Assembly (NCBI RefSeq): GCF_030704535.1
Contig: NC_081817.1
Span: 2,557,001 to 2,621,000, forward strand
Direction: 5' to 3'
DNA length: 64,000 nt
From: Vitis vinifera
Lineage: Eukaryota; Streptophyta; Magnoliopsida; Vitales; Vitaceae
In this document: positions 12,096-23,410 of the stretch, piece by piece
Layout of the letters: the number at the start of each line of letters is the position of its first letter
Numbering within the stretch: the stretch's first letter is position 1
Made by a program: the position numbers and the translations under genes
Notes under the pieces: generated by a model
The model's database searches: none
What the model saw: only the letters and a program-made list of their open reading frames with translations
What the model was told of the DNA's origin: nothing

Positions 12096-15000
12096 ATGGA
12101 ACCCAGTAGAGGGCTCAAGAGGAAGAGGAAGAGGAAGAGGAAGAGGAAGGCAGAGGCAAAGGTTGAAGAAAATGGCTTGGCTACTTCGCCACTGTCCCAA
12201 CCTCTGCCCTTGGATTGGTGGGACGACTTCTCCAAGAGAATCACTGGTATGTGCATATGTATATGCTTCATAATCTCATAGTACGCAATTGTTTCTTCGC
12301 TTTTGTTGATCTGGGTCATTGAGTTTTTCTTGATTCTGTGCATTGATATTGCCCATTGTGGGAGTGCTTGGTTTGGTTTTGTACTTTTGTTGAGGGCATT
12401 CGTTAGGTTTTCTCCGTGTTCAGTGGAATTTTGGGACGTGGGTTGACGTCAGTTTTCAATAATTTGATTGACTTGGTCGTGCTTGTTTATTCAAATGTTG
12501 TGAATTGTGCCTAAATAGTGGACTCATGTGTAGTTTGCCTGATGAGAAAATCTAGGAAAAGAAAAGAAACCAAATTTTTAATCTTAAAAAGTTTAATTCT
12601 TTAGGACCTGAGGTAAGAAAACTTCATTCTGCTAAGCCTAGTACAGCTATTTGGATTGGTACTGGCCAGTTTTTAAATTTTTGGGAATGAATACTTCTAT
12701 ATCATCTAAGATTCAAGATTTTATTTTCCTTCATTTTCTTTTCTGTCAGTTTTTGAGCAACCAAACGGAGGCTAATTTTCTTTTCCATTCTATAAATTCA
12801 GAAAGGCATAAAAACCCTAGTCTTCTGGCTTCTCTCATCTATTATTCTTTGCAGACCCTTCCATCAAACAAGGCCGGGGTCCTTGGGATCAAGAAAGAAT
12901 TCAGGTTTTTGTTTTTTGAAATTGTTGATTAACATGTGATATGATACGCATAAAAGGAAAATTTGCAATGCAAGATTACTACAAGGATTGAAGACAGGGA
13001 ATGTTTTAAATTTCCAATTGGCCATTGATGATGTTTTCCTGTATTTGGCCACATGGTCTGCAGTAGCTTCTGTTTATAGTATATCTCCATTTACTTGCCT
13101 TTATGAAGTGATCTTCGACCTTGAATTTGAAAGTTCCATGGCAAAAGGCAATTTTTGCAATGCTGCTGCAGCTTGTTGTTTGATCAAATTCAGGAAAAGT
13201 TTTGAGGATATCGTTCTTTGGATGCTTTGAAGTTGTGGAATTGGGACAAACAGTGGATACTCTTAGCCAAAGAATGCTATGGGCTCTATCTTCATCTCAG
13301 GGCTAGAGGTGTAAGTTTCTCCTAAGGTTGTAGGTGGGCATAGAAAGTCATGAAAATCCCTCATTTCACAGAAAACTTGGTGGTCCAGAACTTCTTAATT
13401 AATTTTGGTAAGACTAAAGATCAAATTTTCAGGTTATGAAAGATATGGGAAACCCTTTAGGGGAGATTTTGTAAGTTTAGGGCAATATAATCAAGCTGAT
13501 TCATAAAAACCATGAAATTAGAAAGTTTCATATTTTTCGGTGACATTCTGTATATGTACAATTGAGGTGGTTTTAAAGTTCTTCACTGGTGTATGCTGCC
13601 TGATAATGGACTCTCTGGTTTTCAATGATAACTTGGTCAGGTGAGGTTTGTATTTTTTCTTCTTTCATTTTACATTATAAGGCATTTTGAGTTGGTGCGA
13701 GCTTGCAAGGAAATTTGGTTGCAAATTCATATAGGGCCTAGGCACAAGTAATTGTGGGAAAAAAAATCAGCAAGTAAATGTATCAGCAGGGGTGATTTAT
13801 CTTGAATCATTTCTTGGTAGGTCAATGCCTACAGAGTCATTTCATGATTGGTTATCTATCTGCTTTTATCCCCTTGTTATAATCTTTTTGGATTTCAACA
13901 AGACACACAAATTAGTTGCCAGTGATGCTGGTGAAAATTGGCAGTGTCAGTGTGCTAGGGTGTCATAGACGAGCAACAATGTTATTGAAGAAGTGATGAC
14001 AGTGGAGGCACGGTAGCTGTGTTATAGCATCTAAGTTGTGCTTGTAACAGTAATGCCTAGGGTTGCAAATGGCAGGTCTCTCAATCTTGGCTAATAAAAT
14101 TAAAAGCTTCACAATGGAGTTGCATTTGGCTTGTTTTTCACTAATGGTCTAGGAATCGACCTCTATTTGAGCCAACCTGGAGTCGTGTGCAGGTGATTTG
14201 GTATTACAGTCTGGAAGTGCTAATGAGCTGGGTCAAGCAGCTCGCTGCTTGAGCTCAACTCAGAAAATTAGCAATCTCCAACATAGAGTTGAGTTTGACT
14301 TATTTATCTTCAGAACATTCTCCAACAAACCTCCAATTAAGCTGAGCCTGGGCAAACTAGAATAGTTAGGTTTGGCTTAGAGCCTTAGAATGCCAGCAAT
14401 AGTGGAGGTGGCTGCTGTGGTGATGATGATGCTACTGATAAGAGGATCAGTCGAGTCTTTTAGCTTTAGAAAGCAATAATTTTTTGCTTTGAATAAAACC
14501 TTTTTTTTTCCGTCTTTTTTGCTTCTGAAAAGTACTGTTAACCACCATTACTAAACTTGGGTTCTACTCTGTTATTTTCCGATCGTCAGTGGTTCAGCAT
14601 TATAGAAATAGTTCCGTTGATTGCTAGGTTCAAAAATTATATTTTTAGGTCAAAGGCTTGTGTTGAGGAAATAAACTTTGGCAGTAGAAAGCCATGAACA
14701 GCATATAAGTCATTAAAAAATAAAATAAAATCCTTCAAGCCAAAAATGGTGGAGTCAAGGAAACACAACTGGAGGAAGAATAAGCATGGTCGATTGTTGG
14801 AATTTTTTATGTCAAGCTTGTGCTCCATAATTTCCACTTTACTTTGAGATCCTATAGTTTATTAATCACAAATGGAATTAGAGAACATGCACACATATGT
14901 CTTAAAAATTCCAGAGAAGAAAGGTTTTGGAATTTAGTTTAGGCAACAAAAGGTGAAACCTGGGAAAAGGGTACTATTGGTGCTTAAAGATATATATTGT

Positions 15001-16834
15001 TTTGCTTCTGGTGTCATGTTATGTTGACTATGTGTATTTGATTTAAGCCATCATCTTTGTCGAATGTCGTGTCTTGAATTAAAAATAAAAAATCAGAACT
15101 GCTTTTATTATTTTGGATTACTGTGGAGTTGGTCATCAACAAAGTATCAATCTTTTTGGTCCTATAAAGATATGATAATAGCAGGTGTTTCTATAACCAT
15201 GTCTTGTAAGGATATGATGGTAGCAGGTGTTATAACCATGTTCTTAAATTTTATTTTCCTTAATCCCGAACAAAACCTTACAATCACATAGACGATTTGG
15301 ATTCAAATTTTAGTGCGTTTGTTCACATGAGTAAAATTCAAAACGACTCTGCACTCATTTGCTTGTTCTTTACTACCGTATGAATGGTAAAGGAATGAAG
15401 CAGAAAAAAGGACATGATGACCTACTCTAACTTCCTGCTGTAAAATGCAATTCAAAGTATGGATGCAATTCTCTCTCACTCTCCCTCTCCTCCCTCTAGC
15501 TTGGTGTCTATTTATGAATGTTTCTTAGTCCTGCTTTATTGGTGTCTTGGTCTGTAATGTGAATATAATTTGTACTGCAACGCTTTCATTTCTGAAGGCA
15601 TGCTTTTTTCTGCTATGTTGATAACATTTATTTTTTACGGTTAAGAAATTCCATCCTGAGATAGTAGAGATGAGGATCACAACCAATACCAGAATAGCCG
15701 ATATTTCATTTCACACTAGGCAAATTGACATGAATGGTTCTTCCAATTCATGTTCATGAATGACTGTTCTAGTTTTGCAACTTTTCAGGACCTTTGTCTC
15801 AATCAAGGTTGTCTCTTACATTTGAATCTGTTTTCAAGATTTCAAGAAAGACATTCAACTACATCTGTTCACTTGTGAAGGAAGATATGATGGCCAAACC
15901 TGCAAATTTTAGTGCTTCTAATGGTAATCCTTTGTCTTTAAATGACCGAGTAGCCATTGCCCTCAGAAGGCTAAGCTCTGGTGAATCATTTTCCATTGTT
16001 GGTGATTCATTTGGAGTAAACCAATCAACTGTCGCCCAAATAACCTGGAAGTTTGTGGAATCCATGGAGGTAAGAGGTCTCCACCATCTACAATGGCCTT
16101 CAACAGAAGCAGATATGGAAGAGACAAAATCCAGTTTTGAGAAGATCCGGGGTCTGCCTAACTGTTGTGGTGCAGTAGACACCACACACATCAGTATGAG
16201 TCTATCTACAATGGGCACATCAAACAAAGTCTGGATTGATCACCAGAAGAAGCACAGCATGATCTTGCAGGCAATTGTTGACCCAGAAATGAGATTTCGT
16301 GATGTGATCACTGGATGGCCAGGAAGCTTGAGTGAGTCCTGTGTTCTTCAGAATTCAGGCTTCTTTAAACTTTCAGAAGAAGGGAAGAGATTAAATGGGA
16401 AGATGATAGAACTTTCAGAAGGAACATATTTGAGGGAATACATAGTGGGGGATGCAGGGTTTCCTCTTTTGCCATGGCTTCTCACCCCATACCAAGGAAA
16501 AGGGCTATCAGACTTTCAGTCTGAGTTCAACAAACGACATTTTGCAACACGAATGGTGGCACGTAGGGCACTGGCAAGGTTGAAGGAGATGTGGAGGATT
16601 ATACAAGGAGTGATGTGGCGACCCGATACCAATAAGTTGCCAAGGATTATTCTTGTTTGTTGCTTGCTGCATAACATAGTGATTGATTTAGAGGATGGCG
16701 TGCAAGATGAGATGCCCTTTTCTTACAAGCATGATCCAGGTTATCGGCAACGAAGTTGTGAATCTGTCGACAAGACTGCCTTCATTCAGAGAGAGAATCT
16801 CTCTCTCTATTTGTCTGGAAGGCTGCCTCTTTAG
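12096..16834 (+). CDS. ALP1-like protein, domesticated PIF/Harbinger transposase
   Basis: Exon 1 (12096-12246) joins exon 2 (15789-16834) in frame across a 3.5-kb intron to give 398 residues. The N-terminus carries an Arg-Lys run from an AGGAAG repeat, probably a nuclear signal, then the family segment LDWWDDFSKRITGPLSQS. A helix-turn-helix-like region spans about 100-144 (SLNDRVAIALRRLSSGESF, VNQSTVAQITWKF). The DDE nuclease fold follows with Asp181 in GAVDTTHI and Asp272 in YIVGDAGFPLLPWLLTPY. At the usual third catalytic site, where active transposases read ERAF, this protein has RRAL (Arg309). ALP1-type proteins associate with Polycomb components or histone deacetylase modules rather than transposing. 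That role is inferred. The single continuous DDE exon, lack of terminal inverted repeats and changed residue all argue for a host gene. Confidence 0.88.
12247..15788 (+). other. Large intron of the ALP1-like gene (3.5 kb)
   Basis: The donor is GTATGT and the acceptor is CTTTTCAG. The phase across it matches and restores the conserved RITGPLSQ junction. Inside I see no domain-bearing frame. Short open frames at 12651-12932 and 12988-13230 have no recognised homology. A skipped or alternative exon cannot be excluded without transcripts. Confidence 0.65.
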
Positions 16835-18657
16835 AAACACCTTTCTTCTCTCTTTTCTTTCTTCCATTGAACTAATTTTTTTCTGTTTATTGAGGCTTTT
16901 TGTTTACACTGAAGCAAATGTATATCCGATCAGACGTCTTGTTGGTCGGCATAAAGAAAACTTAGAATGGATCCCACATTTTTTGTCTTACAGCTTCATG
17001 TGGAAGCAGGTGCGAAGGCTTCATTCTTTCTAGTTCTATTTCAGGCTGTACAGATCTTTCATGGCTTAATAAAGAGGCCATTGTCAACCTGGGAGGTGAA
17101 GGTGAAGGTGAAGGTGAAAAGGCTCTTAAAAGTTAAAGCCCAAATTGGTTTGTGTTATGCCGTTGGAAGCTTTAATGTAAACAATGTTAGTTCAAGAACA
17201 TTGATAGAATAATCAATATGAAGGTACATAAGGTTTTAACGTGGTTTAATCAAACATATTTTTATCCACACATTAGACTTGAGAAAGAATCAAACATGCT
17301 TTTATCCACAAATGACAAAGAATCATTCCGCTTTAGCACAAAAAATATTATAAAGGGCATAACTAGATACAAATAGCGTAAAGAATATTATAAAGGATAT
17401 AATTAGATACAATTATTAATTTCCTGAAACATCTTATATTTTCTTACTCTTTGTATCCATACCGTTAACCATAAGACACTCACTTATATCGATGTTTCCT
17501 ATTCTTTCTCATATCTTTATTCATATCGTATAATATTTATCATCACATATCAACTTACGTAATATTCTATACAATTTTTTTTACAAAAATGAATTTATAT
17601 TAATTAAGAATTTAAGATACTTTCCAGCAATTTTGCAATGCCCTTACAAGTCTAATCTTGTATTACTCGGATGAGAAGATCGGTTAAACACAAATGTCAA
17701 ATAAAATGGCTTTCTTTCTCAAACATGTTTTAGTAGAAGCAAAAAAGCTCTTGACTATGGCTTGATGTAAAACATGACCAACATTACTAACCAACCAACC
17801 AACTTAGATTATAGTGTTTTTATTTGAAATGTTTTTTTAAAAGGAGAATAATCTATAAAATGTTTTTAAAAAAAAAATTACAAATGACTTTTTTTAAAAG
17901 TGATTTTTAAATTTTATCAATTACCAAATTTTTTTTTTAACAAAAAAACAGTTTTTATGCTAATTTTTTTGTTTAATGCACCATCAATCGAATTCTTAAA
18001 ATGAGTTTCTACTTGTCGCTTTACAATTTTTAATACACGTTTGTAAAGGAGTTTAGAAGATTTTGGTTTCAATTATTGAAAAGTATTCCATAAAGAAAAG
18101 AATATATATATATATATAAATCATATTTGATAAATCATTAAAATTTTAGAAGAAGATAAAATATAATTAAAATTAATTAAATTTTTATTTATGTTTAAAT
18201 TATTTAATTTTTATATAGAAGAAAAAAAGTAAATGAAATGAATTTGATAAAAATAATCTATTAATTTTAAATTTTATTATTATTTTTTTTATCTTTTATT
18301 TTCCTCGTATTTTTCCTCAAATTTTTTAAAACCAAAAATAGGATCATTTTTAAAAAAAATAAATAAATAAGATAAATGAAAGTTGCATTTTTAAGTGTAG
18401 ATGAAAAGACTATCATGGTGGGTTCAATATGGGACAAAGCAAGGGAGCTAGGCCGGGCTGGACCAGGCTGGCCGAGGTTTCCTCTTGGTCCATCCCCATA
18501 TTTCAGAATGGGCCGGCCCAAGTTCTGGCCCGAGATAATAATGTAGACTGTCTAACCTTGCCCTACTCCAGTTCCTGCAAGCCCAATTCAAGCTTCGAAG
18601 AGGTACAGTACAGTGATCGGAACGATTCTGCGGCCTCTGGGGTTAGGGTTTTGGAAG
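16835..18657. other. Intergenic DNA between the ALP1-like gene and the small membrane-protein gene
   Basis: The first ~400 bases probably include the ALP1-like 3' UTR. A GGTGAA minisatellite (about five units) lies at about 17090-17118. The interval 17220-18420 is AT-rich with an AT microsatellite at about 18104-18117. The stretch 18450-18600 is GC-richer and should be the promoter and leader of the next gene. Confidence 0.5.
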
Positions 18658-18979
18658 ATGGAAGTGAAGAAGATCATCAAAGACAAGAAGTTCTGGGTCG
18701 CTTCTTTCCTCGTTGCTTGGGCTGCTGCTCTTCAGGTAACTCCATTTACCCCCTGTTTGGCTTAGTTGAGTTAAGACTCACCCACACAGAATGTAAAATC
18801 CGAAAAAAAAAAAAAAAATCTCAGAAACCAAACAGAAGAGTGTATATGATGATCAATGAATTTCCATTTGTTAATGTGGAATCGTGTGGTTGCAGGGTCA
18901 CATGATGTGGTTACAGAGGCAAGACGCCTTCAAGCAAAAGTTTGGAGACTTAGGCCAAGACCATGATCCAGAAAACTGA
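18658..18979 (+). CDS. Small single-membrane-span protein, 53 residues, function unknown
   Basis: Exon 1 (18658-18735) and exon 2 (18896-18979) join at a phase-0 GT-AG intron with donor CAG-GTAACT and acceptor GTTGCAG. The protein begins MEVKKIIKDKKFW, has one hydrophobic segment at about residues 12-32 (VASFLVAWAAALQGHMMW) and a charged tail ending DPEN. I recognise the sequence style as a small conserved plant protein but cannot name it. Mitochondrial or endomembrane location is possible, and nothing here decides it. The leader contains TTAGGGTTTTGG just before the ATG, a telo-box-like element common in housekeeping plant genes. Because of the split and short length it is easily missed by ORF scans. 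Confidence 0.65.
18751..18838. repeat. CTGTTTGG...CCAAACAG foldback in the small gene's intron
   Basis: CCCTGTTTGG starts at 18751 and ACCAAACAGAAG ends near 18838, with TTGAG and CTCAG next to the arms. The two ends form an imperfect inverted repeat that nearly fills the intron. It resembles the foldback in the SOSEKI-like intron 2. Confidence 0.45.
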
Positions 18980-19244
18980 GTGAGTCTTGTTTCTTGGTTT
19001 TTGTAAGATGAACAATTGTTTCATTACAATGATTTTATTTGTTCAATAATTAATTGCTTGTATTCCTACTTGACAATTGAAGCCTGTGAAGAATACTAGT
19101 GAAACTGAAACTGAATGAAATATGCACATATAAAGATATACATTTCTTGATTCTCAAATTTTGCTTCATTGGCGTGCTTTGGTTTATACTAGACCACTGT
19201 GATCTCTTAGTCTTTCAGTTTAATTTTTCAAATGAAAATGAATC

Positions 19245-19993
19245 AAGATATGGGATGGAGGATAGAGTGTTGTGGAATGGTTCTAAGAATGGGATTTTCT
19301 CTGTAAAATCCCTTTACAATACTCTTGATTCTAGTGGTGCAGTCCCGTTTCCTTGGAGAATCATTTGGAGCCCTTGTGTGCCTACAAAGGTGGGTTTTTT
19401 TGCTTGGGAAGCTTCTTGGGGGAAGGTTCTAACCCAAGATCAACTCAAAAGGAGGGGCTGGATTTTAGCAAACAGGTGATTCTTGTGTTGTGATGAAGAG
19501 GAGACAATAAACCACATCCTTATTCATTGCCCCAAGGCGAGGGTATTGTGGAATCTTGTGTTTTCGTTGTTTGGTGTTAATTGGGTCCTTCCGCTTACGG
19601 TTAGAGACACTCTCCTTGGTTGATCCGCTTCCTTTGTGGACAAGAAGCGTGGAAAGACTTGGCGGGCAGCTCCTTTCTGTTTATTTTGGACGGTTTGAAA
19701 AGAAAGAAATAGGATAGTTTTTTATAATGAGGCTTTGTCAATCCAAAGATTGAAAAACTACTTCATTTGTAATCTTTTCTCTTGGTCTAAGTCTTGTTTA
19801 GATGGAGAACCCCATTCCTTAATTAACTTTGTTGATTGGTTGGGTTCTAATTGAGGGTTGGTAAGTGTTTGCTTTTTCGTGTTTTTTTGTTGAGGGGTTT
19901 CTTGTGTATACTCCTTGTATGCTTCCGGTTGCCTTCTTGCTCCCTTCTTCTAATAAATTTTCTGTGATTTATCTATCAAAAAAAAAGATATGG
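19245..19993 (+). mobile_element. 5'-truncated LINE (L1-type) with target-site duplication and poly-A tail
   Basis: Direct repeats AAGATATGG at 19245-19253 and 19985-19993 flank the insert, the second directly after an A run. The body encodes the C-terminal zf-RVT region of a plant L1 ORF2. Visible pieces are MEDRVLWNGSKNGIFSVKSL, then CDEEETINHILIHC, FGVNWVLP and KERNRIVF. It has in-frame stops at 19480-19482 (TGA where the family has Cys), near 19620 and near 19696, so it is dead. The 3' end has TTCTAATAAATTTTCTGTG and ATTTATCTATC before the A run, as in other plant LINE tails. Truncation at the 5' end is typical of target-primed reverse transcription. Confidence 0.85.
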
Positions 19994-21551
19994 AAGTGAA
20001 ACAAATTGAGAGAAATAACCTACAACCTAAGATATCTCTGTAAACACTCCCACTCAATGCCTTCCTTCTTTTCCATGTTTCTTGACTTCTTGATAACTTG
20101 GATGCACACTTGCCATCAGATTTCATTAGGACATTGTAGAATCATCTGAACATTTAGTCATATCTCAGTGTTTTCACTGTCCACCTCTGCCCAAACAGAT
20201 AAGCACTAACCCATCTGAACTTCAATTTTATTTTAAAATATTATGTGGTTTTTTAGCATGTACAAGCAATTGTGTGTGCTGCACCTTTCACTTGTGTTGC
20301 GCCTCTAGTGTTATCAATATAGCATTGACCAGTTTGGATATAAGTGTGAATATGGAATGCATATGAAGATATATAGACATAGGCACATGTAAAAGTAAAC
20401 AGATGGAAATAAATGCATAGACAATTGAGTCTGTATAGAACAAAGGTCATATGGAGTTACTTATCAATGAATAAATGTCAAGATCAATGTCAACCATCTT
20501 GTCAAGAGTTTGAAAATTGGGATAGGACACTAGGTTCAGCTTGGAAATCAAGTCATTTGGGAGTTGCAAACATCTTATCTCATAGTGCTTGTGATCATGT
20601 CTCTGTTGATGAGCAAATAAAAAATTTATTAACAAAGTGCCTAACAGAAAATGGGCACAAGCAATATGCATGGAGTATACAAGGCACACCAACAAAGGAA
20701 ACAGGAAAAAGCTGGACTAAACTGCAGCTAGGCTGTCTACAAGCTCTGACACAGTTGCTTTAGCCTCCCCCTAGTTGCTAGTTCATAAAAAACAATGCTT
20801 GAAGGAAGAAAATTTTCGCCACTAACTATGATTGCTCTCTGCCCCCTCCAAAATCCTTCCACTTCATTCTTTCCATACTGTCCACATAAACAAGGGGGAA
20901 CCAATGTCCAAGCTTCCTTTTGACTCTTGTTCATGAAACCACCATGCTATCTAAGCATCAAATCCTTGATCATGCAGGGAAGAAATTGAGATGCTGAAAC
21001 AGAGAAACAATTAGGCTCCACAAGCTAGGAACCCACTCACAATGAATCAAAATGTGGATTAGTGGATTTGGCTCACTTTTGCATAGGTTAATGATCATCC
21101 AACCATGTTTCATTAGATGATCCACTATTAGGATCTTCTCCTACATTGCATCCCAAACATAGAAATCCACCTCACAAGGAGCTTTAGAACTTCACACCTC
21201 TTTAGCACGGAAAGATGTCACAAAGCCAGCCACTAAAACCCTAAATCAATCTCAAACCATCTTCTCATGTGTGTGAAAATAGGAAGACATCAACAGAGGT
21301 ACTTTAGGATAATGGTAAACATTAGTAGCAAACCATGGAAAAAAATTTTGTAACAATTTTGTGTAGTGGAATGTTGATATTTGTGGTATTCTAGACTTTG
21401 ACACATCAATAGATATTTAAAATAAAACTCATAATTTTATGTTACTAAGTTGTTCCTTGGAAGAAGCTTTTTTAAATGAACTGATGGAAGGAGACTAAAG
21501 TCTCAGATAATTTATTGGTTTGATATAGTCCCCAAGTTAATTTGTCCACTC
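19994..21551. other. Intergenic, gene-poor stretch
   Basis: No gene is supported. The interval 20790-21330 is less AT-rich and reads like a decayed dispersed repeat, but I find no domain on either strand. The 116-codon open frame at 20413-20763 has no recognisable motif. Confidence 0.45.
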
Positions 21552-21838
21552 TTTATGAAGCTTCACCAGTAAAATAAATACAATCTATGTATTCTGGTTC
21601 TGGCCACACAAAAAGAGAACCAACATTGTGGTGTTTTGTGTGTGTGTGTGCATGTAAAAACAGAATAATTCTCATCTCATATATTTTACAAATATTTATG
21701 AAGCTTCACCAGTAAAATGAATATCAATCTATGTATCTGGTTCTGGCCACACAAATAGAGAACCACCGTAGTGGTGTTTTTTGCGTGTGTGCATGTAAAA
21801 ATAGAATAATTCTCATATCATAATGTTTTAAAAATATT
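21552..21838. repeat. Two-copy direct tandem duplication, 143 bp per unit
   Basis: TTTATGAAGCTTCACCAGTA starts at 21552 and again at 21695. Each unit then includes CTGGTTCTGGCCACACAAA, a GT-rich segment and CATGTAAAAA, and ends in AAATAT. The GT run is longer in the first copy, so the microsatellite has changed since duplication. Confidence 0.85.
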
Positions 21839-23239
21839 TTTCCTTTATTTAATATTAACTGATTACTTGGATATCCTGGGTCTGAGTACTTCAGTCCCTT
21901 ACCAAAATTGTATCTTGTACACAAGGTTTGTGCAAGAAAATTGTGAGTCATTTATAAGAAGGTGATGTAATTGGATTCACTATGTTCACCAGGCAGGATG
22001 TGTTCAACTATGATATGAATTCTCAATTCTATCATGATGTAATTTTTGTTTGTGGTTGTAAACCGAAAAAATCCTAATATTTGGGTATGGTAACATGTTC
22101 TTTTATTTGGTTTAAATGATAATTTAAAATTTTATACACTAAATTATAAGGTCAGGTTGGAGGCAGCGTAATAAAGAGGGCATGTTAGCTTGAAGGTTTT
22201 AGGAGATACGTTCCAGCTATGTTTCAAAGTTAACTGGTGCTCTTTCACAGTTCACTAGACATCAGTTGGAGGATTTTTCGTTTTCCTTTTTTTCTTTCTA
22301 AGGCATTCCAGACATCATCTAAGAGGTTATTGTCCAAAGAAAAAAAAATCGCACTATGGATCACTTCTCTAATTGGTGTTAGGTCCACCTTTTAACCTAA
22401 ACTTCCTCTCATTTCTTGTTAAAATTTTGAAAAAAAAAATTGAGGCTTTTGAATTTGGATTTGCCCATGCAGACCGTCAAGCCATTGTGGTGTAAATTTC
22501 AATGAGTCATCACTTCGAATGACTTGGAAGGGTTTCTTTTGTCCAACTTGGAGCACATATCTCTGGACCACCTACTTCATTTCCCATTCTTCTAATTACT
22601 GACTGCAGCATATCCCATCATTCACTTTTGGTCCTTTTCAATGAAATATAAAAGGTGCATTGTTCTAGTTTTGATTTCAGGGATAGCAAAAAATCAGTGT
22701 GTTAGGCACCCAAACTTTACTCTATTTTGAAATTTCAGAGTCAAAATGAAAATTTGCCTTTTGGTGCCCCTTACTTTTTTCCCTTTTTCTTTTCCTAGCA
22801 AGAATTGCCTCTTTTTCACCTTGTTAGATGGACCTTTTGTGCTTCCAGGGAAGGCAGTTGGCACTTACTTTTCAGAAAATTACTTTCCAGAAACTTGTAT
22901 GATACACTAGGTTTCTTTTTCCTTGCCTCAAGGCAGCTTCAAAAGTGGTGGGTGTTAAATATTTAGGTTATTAATAAGGATACTCTATTCTGCATTTTGA
23001 TCCAAGAGTGGGATAGTTATCAGTGAAGATTGTGTGGGGATATAATGCCTCTTGGAAGAATAGTGACACAGAATTAATTTAGTGATTAACGAAAAGGTAT
23101 TGAATATTCATCATAAAACTCAATAGGAAATCCTAAAAAAACAGTTGTACATTATGAAATGAGCTTTTCACTCTGAACAAAATGTTTTTCTTCCCAATAT
23201 TTTTTTGGATCTTCCCCATGAGTTTTTAAAGCAGAAGTA

Positions 23240-23410
23240 GTGATAATCAATGTTTAGATTGCATTTGGTAGTGTTTCTATTGAAAGTGCTTTTAATAAAA
23301 GTGTTTTTGAGTGAATTGTTTTTTATAGAATCATATATCAAGTGCTTCTCCAAGAAGAGTGATCAGTAATTTTTCAACTTTTTAAAGATGTTTTTTAAAT
23401 TTTGTTTAAT
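23240..23410. repeat. Fragment of the AAGTGTTTTT dispersed repeat family
   Basis: Pieces such as GAAAGTGCTTTTAATAAAAG, TATAGAATCATATATCAAG and GTGCTTCTCCAAGAAG match the order of words in the repeat block at 34430-35600. The block is non-coding and its class is unknown. Confidence 0.5.

Noticed and set aside
20413-20763. 116-codon open frame on the + strand
   Set aside because: It has no recognised motif, no splice support and lies in repeat-like DNA.
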